A stretch of 64,000 bases of DNA from positions 1 through 64,000 of the forward strand of contig JAEYOY010000015.1 in the NCBI GenBank assembly GCA_023411215.1. Direction: 5' to 3'. Below the pieces are notes generated by a model that worked only from the letters and a program-made list of their open reading frames with translations, searched no databases and was not told where the DNA came from. The translations under genes and the position numbers were made by a program. Below, piece by piece: positions 44,188 to 51,267 of the stretch. The DNA comes from Bacillota bacterium. GTDB lineage: Bacteria > Bacillota > Clostridia > Lachnospirales > Lachnospiraceae. How positions within the stretch are numbered: position 1 is the stretch's first letter; each line of letters opens with the position of its first letter.

Positions 44188-44928
44188 ATGAGAAAAGTTG
44201 TCGCAATTATTCAGGCAAGAATGGGTTCTACTCGATTATCAGGAAAAGTCATGAAAAATCTTTGTGGTAAAACGGTATTAGCACACGATATAGCAAGAGT
44301 GAAACAAGCAAAGCTTGTGGATTATATAGTAATTGCTACTACAACCAATATAACTGATGATGTAATCGTGGATGAAGCGATTAAGAATGGGGTGAAAATA
44401 TTTAGAGGAAGTGAAGCAGATGTATTAAGCCGTTATTATCTGGCAGCGAAAGAATACCATGCAGATATAATTGTTAGAATAACATCAGATTGTCCTCTTT
44501 TTGATCCTAAGGTTCTTGATGATTTACTTCATTTTTATTTGGATCATGATTACGATATTGTATCCAATGCCGGAAGTGATTTAAAGACCAGAACATATCC
44601 GAGGGGATTGGATACTGAGATTTTCTCTTTTCTAGCATTAGAGAATGCATATTTGAAAGCTGGCGAGAAATACCAGAGAGAGCATGTAACACCATATATC
44701 TATGAAAATGCAAATTCAATATATTATTATAAGAATGTAGAGGATTATTCAAAGTATCGATGGACATTAGATACTGAAGAGGATTGGAAACTAATTTCAA
44801 AAATATATGAGTATTTATATCATGACGAGCATGATTTCTATCTAAAGGATATAGTAAAACTGATGGATGAGTATCCTGAACTGTCCGATATAAATAAGAA
44901 CATTGAACAAAAGGAGTTAAAAGCATAA
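44188..44928 (+). CDS. SpsF-like cytidylyltransferase domain protein (second copy)
   Basis: Product of about 246 residues; ATG at 44188 follows TGGAGG. The opening VVAIIQARMGSTRLSGKVMK is the consensus, then ITSDCPLFDPKVLDDLLHFY with the metal aspartate, and TRTYPRGLDTEIFSF. It lies immediately upstream of pseI. No standard PseF (IIPARGGSKRIPRKN type) is present in the window, so this protein is the best candidate for the CMP-pseudaminic acid synthetase. That assignment is inference. Confidence 0.86.
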   Translation: MRKVVAIIQARMGSTRLSGKVMKNLCGKTVLAHDIARVKQAKLVDYIVIATTTNITDDVIVDEAIKNGVKIFRGSEADVLSRYYLAAKEYHADIIVRITSDCPLFDPKVLDDLLHFYLDHDYDIVSNAGSDLKTRTYPRGLDTEIFSFLALENAYLKAGEKYQREHVTPYIYENANSIYYYKNVEDYSKYRWTLDTEEDWKLISKIYEYLYHDEHDFYLKDIVKLMDEYPELSDINKNIEQKELKA

Positions 44929-44955
44929 ACCATAAAAAGATAGAAGGTGTAACTC

Positions 44956-46008
44956 TTGAAAACTATTAAAATTAAGAATAGAATAATTGGTAAGGGATAT
45001 CCAACCTATATTATTGCAGAAATGTCTGGTAATCATGCCGGAAGTATCGAGCGTGCCAAAGAGATAATCCGTATGGCTAAGGCTTGTGGAGCGGATTGTA
45101 TTAAATTACAGACTTATACCCCGGATACGATTACAATAGACTGTGATAATGAATATTTTAGAATTAATAAAGGGACTTGGAATGGAGAAAATCTATATCA
45201 ACTTTATGGAAAAGCTTATACGCCATGGGAATGGCAGCTAGAATTAAAATCGGAAGCTGATAAAGTCGGAATAGATTTTTTTTCAACCCCCTTTGATAAT
45301 ACAGCTGTTGATTTTCTTGAGGGGATTGGTGTTGATTTTTATAAGATCGCCTCTTTTGAATTGGTAGACATACCACTAATCAAATATGTCGCATCGAAAG
45401 GAAAACCCATTATTATGTCTACAGGAATGGGTACCCTTGGCGAGATTGAGGAAGCAGTAAAAGCAGTACACTCACAAGGGAATGATCAGCTGATATTGTT
45501 AAAATGCTCCAGCGCATATCCCGCTATCCCGAACGATATGAATCTAAAAACAATCCAGAATATGTCTGAGGTTTTTGGTTTGCCGGTGGGTTTTTCGGAT
45601 CATTCCATGGGTTCTATAGGAGCGGTTACAGCAGTTGCTTTAGGCGCCTGTGTTATAGAAAAACATGTTTGTATGAGTAGGGAGATAGAGAATCCGGATT
45701 CATCGTTTTCCATGCAACCAGAAGAGTTCCGCCAGATGGTAGAGGATATCCGTTCAACAGAGCGGGCAATCGGTACGGTATGTTATGAAATCTCGGAAAA
45801 GGAAAAGGATAACATAGCTTTTCGAAAATCAATATTTGTAGTAGAGGATATTAAGAAAGGTGAAAAGCTTACCCATGATAATGTAAAAGTAATCCGACCG
45901 GGCTACGGTCTGATGCCTAAATATTATGATGACATAATTGGGCAGGTTGCCTTGAAGGATTTAAAGCAAGGGACACCCTTGTCTTTTAAGATGATAGGAA
46001 TGGAGTAA
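44956..46008 (+). CDS. pseI: Pseudaminic acid synthase PseI (NeuB family)
   Basis: Product of 350 residues, TTG at 44956 after AGAAGGTGTAACTC. It condenses phosphoenolpyruvate with 2,4-diacetamido-2,4,6-trideoxy-altrose. The NeuB barrel has YIIAEMSGNHAGSIERAKEI, GADCIKLQTYTPDTITID, FSTPFDNTAVDFLEGIGVDF and VGFSDHSMGSIGAVTAVALG; KLQTYTPDT with EMSGNH is typical of PseI rather than sialic acid synthase. A SAF (antifreeze-like) domain fills the last 60 residues (RKSIFVVEDIKKGEKLTHDN). Followed six bases later by pseH. Confidence 0.95.
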   Translation: MKTIKIKNRIIGKGYPTYIIAEMSGNHAGSIERAKEIIRMAKACGADCIKLQTYTPDTITIDCDNEYFRINKGTWNGENLYQLYGKAYTPWEWQLELKSEADKVGIDFFSTPFDNTAVDFLEGIGVDFYKIASFELVDIPLIKYVASKGKPIIMSTGMGTLGEIEEAVKAVHSQGNDQLILLKCSSAYPAIPNDMNLKTIQNMSEVFGLPVGFSDHSMGSIGAVTAVALGACVIEKHVCMSREIENPDSSFSMQPEEFRQMVEDIRSTERAIGTVCYEISEKEKDNIAFRKSIFVVEDIKKGEKLTHDNVKVIRPGYGLMPKYYDDIIGQVALKDLKQGTPLSFKMIGME

Positions 46009-46013
46009 TCTGT

Positions 46014-46466
46014 ATGGGCAATGGGAGACTTAGATTTGCGGATGAACATGATTTGTATTTTTTATTTGAATTAGCCAATGACCCGGATTGCAGGAAGAAT
46101 TCTTTTCATACGGATGCTATATCCTTTGAAGAGCATAAATGCTGGTTTCAGAGTAAAATGAATTCCTCCGAAAGTAGAATTTTTATATACTTGAATGAAG
46201 CTGGACAAGCAATCGGTCAGGCAAGATATGATTTAGATAAAGACAATGCTTATATTAGTTACAGTATTGACAAAGACCATCGAGGGCAAGGACATGGATT
46301 AAATGTCATCGTACTTCTTGAGGAAGAAATAAGGTCTTTAGCAAAGGTGCATGAGATACATGCCGCGGTTAAACATAGCAATGAAGCGTCAAAACATATT
46401 TTTGAACGTCTTGGATATCATAAAATCATTGCAGAGAAAAATATAGATTACGTAAAGATAATATAA
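46014..46466 (+). CDS. pseH: GNAT acetyltransferase PseH
   Basis: Product of 150 residues. It acetylates the 4-amino group of UDP-4-amino-4,6-dideoxy-AltNAc with acetyl-CoA. RFADEHDLYFLFELANDPDC, the acetyl-CoA loop DKDHRGQGHGLNVI and the closing HSNEASKHIFERLGY are those of PseH-like GNATs. It lies between pseI and pseC, so identity rests on both motif and context. Start at 46014 follows GGAGTAATCTGT. Confidence 0.9.
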   Translation: MGNGRLRFADEHDLYFLFELANDPDCRKNSFHTDAISFEEHKCWFQSKMNSSESRIFIYLNEAGQAIGQARYDLDKDNAYISYSIDKDHRGQGHGLNVIVLLEEEIRSLAKVHEIHAAVKHSNEASKHIFERLGYHKIIAEKNIDYVKII

Positions 46467-46533
46467 TTACGAAAACATATGATGTAGGCAGATAGAAGAA
46501 CTATTGCTATCTCATATTAGTGAGGAGATAATC

Positions 46534-47658
46534 ATGTATATACAGTATGGCAGACAAAGCATAGACGAAGATGATATTCAGGCAGTTGTTGATGTTTTAA
46601 AATCGGACTACTTAACAACCGGACCTAGTATAGATAAATTTGAGAAAACGGTAGCGGATTATGTAGGGGCAAAGTATGCGGTAGCTGTTTCTAATGGAAC
46701 GGCTGCACTTCATGTTGCTTGCTTGGCTGCTGGAATAGGAGAAGGAGACGAGGTTATTACAACACCGATTACCTTTGCGGCATCTGCAAACTGTGTATTA
46801 TATTGTGGTGCAAGGCCTGTGTTTGCTGATATTAATCCGGATACCTATAATATTGATCCTATGGATGTAAGAAATAAGATTACAGGTAGAACGAAGGCTA
46901 TTATCGCAGTTCATTTTACTGGTCAGCCCTGTGAGATGGATGAATTGAGACAGATCGCCAAGGATAATAATCTTCTTATAATAGAAGATGCAGCGCATGC
47001 ACTGGGAGCGGATTATAAAGGGGAAAGAATTGGAAGTGTCTCAGATATGACAACCTTTAGCTTTCATCCGGTAAAACATATCACTACCGGTGAAGGTGGG
47101 ATGGTTACAACTAATAGTGAGGAATTTTACAATAAATTATTGTTATTTCGTTCCCATGGCATTACTAGGGATCCTTCTCTAATGACTATGTCGGAGGGAG
47201 ACTGGTATTATCAGCAGTTAGAACTAGGCTATAACTATCGTATTACAGATATACAATGCGCGTTGGGAATTAGTCAGATGAACAAAATTGACTTATTCAT
47301 TAAAAGACGCAGAGAAATCGCCCAAAAATATCAAAGAGAATTCTCTGATTGCCCAGCTATACTATTACCTGAACAAAAGGATGGTTGTAATAATAGTTGG
47401 CATCTTTTTGTGATTCAAGTTCTGGGTAGAGACAGAAAGATGATTTTTGATTCTCTCAGAGACAGGGGTATTGGAGTAAATGTTCACTACATCCCGGTTT
47501 ACTTTCACCCATATTACAGAAACCACGGTTATGAAAACACCTGCTGTCCTATTTCGGAAACAATATATCAAAACCTAATCAGTTTACCTATTTATTATGG
47601 ACTTAGTGATGCGGAGCAGGATTATGTGATTAAAGAAGTAAAAAGCTTAGTTAACTAA
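46534..47658 (+). CDS. pseC: UDP-4-keto-sugar aminotransferase PseC
   Basis: PLP enzyme of 374 residues. ATG at 46534 follows TGAGGAGA; an in-frame TTG at 46504 has no site. It aminates the PseB product at C4. IQYGRQSIDEDDIQAVVDVL, YAVAVSNGTAALHVACLAAG, AVHFTGQPCEMDELRQIA, IIEDAAHALGADYKGERIGS and the PLP-lysine segment FSFHPVKHITTGEGG are the family signature. It is followed 23 bases on by pseG. Confidence 0.95.
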   Translation: MYIQYGRQSIDEDDIQAVVDVLKSDYLTTGPSIDKFEKTVADYVGAKYAVAVSNGTAALHVACLAAGIGEGDEVITTPITFAASANCVLYCGARPVFADINPDTYNIDPMDVRNKITGRTKAIIAVHFTGQPCEMDELRQIAKDNNLLIIEDAAHALGADYKGERIGSVSDMTTFSFHPVKHITTGEGGMVTTNSEEFYNKLLLFRSHGITRDPSLMTMSEGDWYYQQLELGYNYRITDIQCALGISQMNKIDLFIKRRREIAQKYQREFSDCPAILLPEQKDGCNNSWHLFVIQVLGRDRKMIFDSLRDRGIGVNVHYIPVYFHPYYRNHGYENTCCPISETIYQNLISLPIYYGLSDAEQDYVIKEVKSLVN

Positions 47659-47681
47659 AGTTGTGTTAAGTGGAGGGATAG

Positions 47682-48704
47682 ATGTTCTATATCAGGGCAG
47701 ATGCTAATTCAGAGATTGGTTCCGGACATGTTATGAGATGTCTTTCACTGGCAAGGGCTTATAGACAGAGAGGAATAGAAACAACTTTCATTACAGCGGA
47801 TCGTGAGAGTGAAAAACTGATTGCGGGATATAATTTTCAGATGATATGTCTGGACTCAGTATGGAATGATTTAAAAGCTGAGATACACAAGTTAGTTAAT
47901 ATAATTGAAGAAAGAAAGATTGATCAGATAATGGTCGATTCCTATTTTGTTACAGAAGAATATCTTAGACAATTAGGTTGCTACACTAAGATTATCTACT
48001 TAGATGATCTTAGTGAATTTATTTATCCGGTGAATATACTGATCAACTATAATATATATGCAGAAAAGATTATTGAGAAGGAGCTATATCGGAATTATGG
48101 AACCAAGCTTTTGCTTGGATGTAAATATACTCCCTTAAGAGAAGAATTTCGAGATAAAAAGCGAATTCCAAGAGAATATGTCTCGGATATAATGATAACG
48201 ACTGGCGGAGCCGATACATATAATATGTCAGGGAATTTGCTGGAGTTTCTTAATAATAAAGATTATGAGAATATCACATTTCATGTAGTTGTAGGAAGCT
48301 TTCATCAGCATAGAGAGTATTTGGAGGCTCTTGAGAAGAAATTTCATAATGTAATTTTGTACAACAATGTTACTGAGATGTCTAAGCTTATGTTGATGTG
48401 TGATATTGCTATTTCGGCAGGTGGTTCGACATTATATGAGTTATGTTCCTGCTCTCTGCCCACAATCAGCTTTTCCTATGCGGATAACCAGCAAATGGCA
48501 GTGAGAGAATTTCATCGTCAGGATATAATTTTTTATGCTGGGGATGCCAGAGATGATTTAAGAAAATGCTTGAATAACATAGAGAATAGATTGAAACTGA
48601 TGCGATCAAGCTTTGCCTTACGTAAAGAATTAGCAGAACGTATGGGCGCTTTGGTAGACGGTTTGGGCGTTCAAAGAATTATGGATGAAATCCAAAACCA
48701 ATAA
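47682..48704 (+). CDS. pseG: UDP-sugar hydrolase PseG
   Basis: Product of 340 residues. It releases UDP from the diacetamido sugar before condensation by PseI. GT-B-like fold with the diagnostic opening FYIRADANSEIGSGHVMRCL, containing the catalytic histidine, MVDSYFVTEEYL, TTGGADTYNMSGNLLEFL and late AISAGGSTLYELCSCSLPTI. ATG at 47682 follows GTGGAGGGATAG. Part of the Pse set in this operon. Confidence 0.94.
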   Translation: MFYIRADANSEIGSGHVMRCLSLARAYRQRGIETTFITADRESEKLIAGYNFQMICLDSVWNDLKAEIHKLVNIIEERKIDQIMVDSYFVTEEYLRQLGCYTKIIYLDDLSEFIYPVNILINYNIYAEKIIEKELYRNYGTKLLLGCKYTPLREEFRDKKRIPREYVSDIMITTGGADTYNMSGNLLEFLNNKDYENITFHVVVGSFHQHREYLEALEKKFHNVILYNNVTEMSKLMLMCDIAISAGGSTLYELCSCSLPTISFSYADNQQMAVREFHRQDIIFYAGDARDDLRKCLNNIENRLKLMRSSFALRKELAERMGALVDGLGVQRIMDEIQNQ

Positions 48705-48732
48705 ACGTATCGATACGAATGGAGGATAAAAC

Positions 48733-49740
48733 ATGTTGAACGGAAAGAACATATTAATTACAGGTGGAACCGGGTCATTTGGTAAAAAGTTTTTGGAAAT
48801 GATTTTCGCTAAATATAAGCCGAATAAGGTTATCATATATTCCAGAGATGAATTTAAGCAGAGTATGGTTAGAGCAGAATATGCGGATAAGATCGATATG
48901 TCAAAGGTTCGATTTTTCATTGGTGATGTGAGGGATAAGGAACGTCTTTACAGAGCATTTGATGGGGTAGATTATGTGATTCATGCAGCTGCGATGAAAC
49001 AGGTTCCTACCTGCGAATATAATCCCTTCGAAGCGATTAAAACCAATATTCACGGGGCGCAGAACGTAATCGATGCCGCCTTGGATAAGGGGGTAAAGAA
49101 GGTTGTAGCTTTATCTACAGATAAAGCAGTGAACCCGATCAATCTATATGGTGGAACAAAGCTGGTATCAGACAAGCTATTTGCTGCTGCGAATGCTTAT
49201 TCCGGTGACAAAGGAACGAAATTCGCGATTGTTCGATACGGTAATGTGGCTGGTAGCCGTGGTTCCATTATACCGATTTTTCAGAACCTGATTGACAAAG
49301 GTGAGACAACCTTACCCATTACAGACTTTCGTATGACCCGTTTCTGGATCACTCTGGAACAGGGAGTGGAACTGGTCTTTAAAGCATTGGAGGAATCCAA
49401 TGGTGGTGAAACCTATATATCAAAGATCCCATCCTTTCGAATCAATGATTTGGCCATGGCTATGTTACCGGAGGCGAAGCTGGTAGAAATCGGTATCCGT
49501 GAGGGTGAAAAGCTTCATGAAATCATGGTAACCCGAGATGATTCCAGAATGGCCTATGAATATGATAAGCATTATATTATCTATCCGAATTTTGATTGGA
49601 TGGATTTATCAAAGCATCTACTTCCAGGGGGGAAGCTGGTGAAGGAAGGCTTTGAATATAGCTCTGGAGAGAATGCAGAATGGCTTACCATCGCTGACTT
49701 GAAAAATGAATGTAAAAAGCTTGGATTTTTGAGAAGCTAG
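48733..49740 (+). CDS. pseB: UDP-GlcNAc 4,6-dehydratase (5-inverting) PseB
   Basis: Product of 335 residues, the first enzyme of the pseudaminic acid pathway. NAD motif TGGTGSFGKKF, then YSRDEFKQSMVRAEYAD, HAAAMKQVPTCEYNPFEAIK with the catalytic lysine in AMK, and STDKAVNPINLYGGTKLVSD fit PseB closely. In most species pseB is the first gene of the cluster; here it follows pseG. With pseC, pseH, pseG and pseI the pathway is complete up to free pseudaminic acid. Confidence 0.96.
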   Translation: MLNGKNILITGGTGSFGKKFLEMIFAKYKPNKVIIYSRDEFKQSMVRAEYADKIDMSKVRFFIGDVRDKERLYRAFDGVDYVIHAAAMKQVPTCEYNPFEAIKTNIHGAQNVIDAALDKGVKKVVALSTDKAVNPINLYGGTKLVSDKLFAAANAYSGDKGTKFAIVRYGNVAGSRGSIIPIFQNLIDKGETTLPITDFRMTRFWITLEQGVELVFKALEESNGGETYISKIPSFRINDLAMAMLPEAKLVEIGIREGEKLHEIMVTRDDSRMAYEYDKHYIIYPNFDWMDLSKHLLPGGKLVKEGFEYSSGENAEWLTIADLKNECKKLGFLRS

Positions 49741-49797
49741 TGGGCAGGGCTGCTTAAGAACCTGGGAACAAATTGTATGGACCACATGGAGGTTTTG

Positions 49798-50820
49798 ATG
49801 ATTACAGTAAGTGTCTGCATGATTGTGAAGGATGAAGAGAAGGTCTTGGCAAGATGTCTTAATTCTCTGAAAGAACTGGCTGATGAGATTATCATCGTAG
49901 ATACCGGTTCTGTAGATGCAACAAAGAGGATTGCTGGAAATTATACGGATAAAATCTATGATTTTACCTGGAATGATGATTTCTCTGCTGCGAGGAACTT
50001 CTCATTCTCGAAAGCAACCATGGAATATATCTATGTTGCTGATGCGGATGAGGTTATAGATGAAGAAAATATTCAAAAGTTTCTCTCTTTGAAGCAGAGG
50101 CTTCTCAAAGAGATAGAGATTGTACAAATGCGTTATGCAAATCAACTGGAATTTAATACAACCTATAATTTTGATGTGGAATACCGCCCTAAGCTATATA
50201 AAAGGATCAGAACCTTTGAATGGGTTGAGCCTGTTCATGAGAATGTACGGCTGTCACCTGTTATCTATGACAGTGAGATTGAGATTAAGCATATGCCAAC
50301 CTCCGGACATGCCAATAGAGATTTTAAGGTGTTTTTAAAAACCATTCAACAGCAAGGCGTGCTATCTACTAAATTATCCGGAATGTATGCAAGGGAGCTT
50401 TTTATTGCAGGAGAAGAGAAGGATTTCGAGGAAGCCTTTGAATACTTTTATGATATCATCCAGAAAGAAGAGAGCAGCGAACGAGATCGTAAGATATATG
50501 AATGTATTCTTGTCAAATGCTACCGTATACGTGGTGATATAAAAGGTTTTATGAAGTATTGTCTACATAACATCGCTGACAGTAAAGCGAGTGCTGAGGT
50601 TTGCTTTGAATTGGGTGAATACTACAGAGAACTAGGAGATTATAAGGAAGCAGTTATTTGGTATTATAATGCTGCCTATGAGACAGAAGCTGAATTAAAT
50701 ATTCATTATTCAGGGGATTATCCGTTACAGAGACTAGCAGAGTGCTATCACAATCTGGGCGACGATGAGCAGGCGCAAGCATACCGAGAATTATATGATA
50801 CGTGGAGAGTGGAAGAATAA
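49798..50820 (+). CDS. GT2 glycosyltransferase with C-terminal TPR repeats
   Basis: Product of about 340 residues; ATG at 49798 follows TGGAGG by six bases. The GT-A domain has SVCMIVKDEEKVLARCLNSL, DEIIIVDTGSVDATKRIA and the metal motif VADADEV. Residues from about 200 on form TPR-like helices, such as VCFELGEYYRELGDYKEAVI. Such GT2-TPR proteins are frequent in Clostridia and may add a sugar to a protein or lipid acceptor. It is the last gene of the apparent operon, so it may extend the flagellin glycan. Confidence 0.87.
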   Translation: MITVSVCMIVKDEEKVLARCLNSLKELADEIIIVDTGSVDATKRIAGNYTDKIYDFTWNDDFSAARNFSFSKATMEYIYVADADEVIDEENIQKFLSLKQRLLKEIEIVQMRYANQLEFNTTYNFDVEYRPKLYKRIRTFEWVEPVHENVRLSPVIYDSEIEIKHMPTSGHANRDFKVFLKTIQQQGVLSTKLSGMYARELFIAGEEKDFEEAFEYFYDIIQKEESSERDRKIYECILVKCYRIRGDIKGFMKYCLHNIADSKASAEVCFELGEYYRELGDYKEAVIWYYNAAYETEAELNIHYSGDYPLQRLAECYHNLGDDEQAQAYRELYDTWRVEE

Positions 50821-50888
50821 GAATAGTGGTATCTTTCGGAGACTTGGGAGAGTGATTTACTTGTAGCCAAGCATAAGAAATAAACTTG

Positions 50889-50994
50889 AGGTGCGTCAGG
50901 AGCAGGCCAAACCTGTTGCTGACGTTTGTTATGCAGGCACCTTCTAAGGGGAAGGTAATATGGAGTAACACCAGTCCTAACTTCGGTTAGGACT
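50889..50994 (+). terminator. Long hairpin plus terminator after the glycosylation operon
   Basis: AGGTGC (50889-50894) and GCACCT (50937-50942) enclose a second stem, GTCAG-G-AGCAGG with CCTGTTGCTGAC (50895-50923). About 30 bases later AGTCCTAAC-TTCG-GTTAGGACT (50973-50994) followed by ATTTTG is a good tetraloop terminator. The first, 54-base structure matches no RNA family I recognise. Confidence 0.75.
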
Positions 50995-51085
50995 ATTTTG
51001 TATAGCAGAAAAAATTATTAGAAAATATTATTAGAATATATTATCAAAAAATCTTACAGAATCATTAAGTTTGAAAAATGTGGGT

Positions 51086-51112
51086 TAACATTCTTATCCA
51101 TCCTGCCGATAA
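51086..51112 (+). promoter_or_regulatory. SigD-type promoter before the exported 687-residue protein
   Basis: TAAC (51086-51089), exactly 15 bases, and GCCGATAA (51105-51112) match the SigD consensus at 10 of 12. A leader of about 150 bases follows. The rest of the 447-base gap 50821-51267 holds the hairpins at 50889-50994 and no gene. Confidence 0.7.
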
Positions 51113-51267
51113 TAATAGAAAGACTATCTTTATAGATATAATTGCATGGAGTGTTTTACTATCGATAAGTACCAACCTATCTGGAGGTATTTATCTCATG
51201 CACGATAGATTCTAGGATTAACGAAGATTGAAAGGAACCTTAAGCAAGGACTACATGGAGGTGTGCA

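Noticed and set aside
50889..50942. Signal recognition particle RNA or a known riboswitch
   Set aside because: The GTCAGG-AGCAGG strands recall SRP RNA superficially, but the conserved GGAAGG-AGCA asymmetric loop is absent, and cobalamin and c-di-GMP core motifs do not match.
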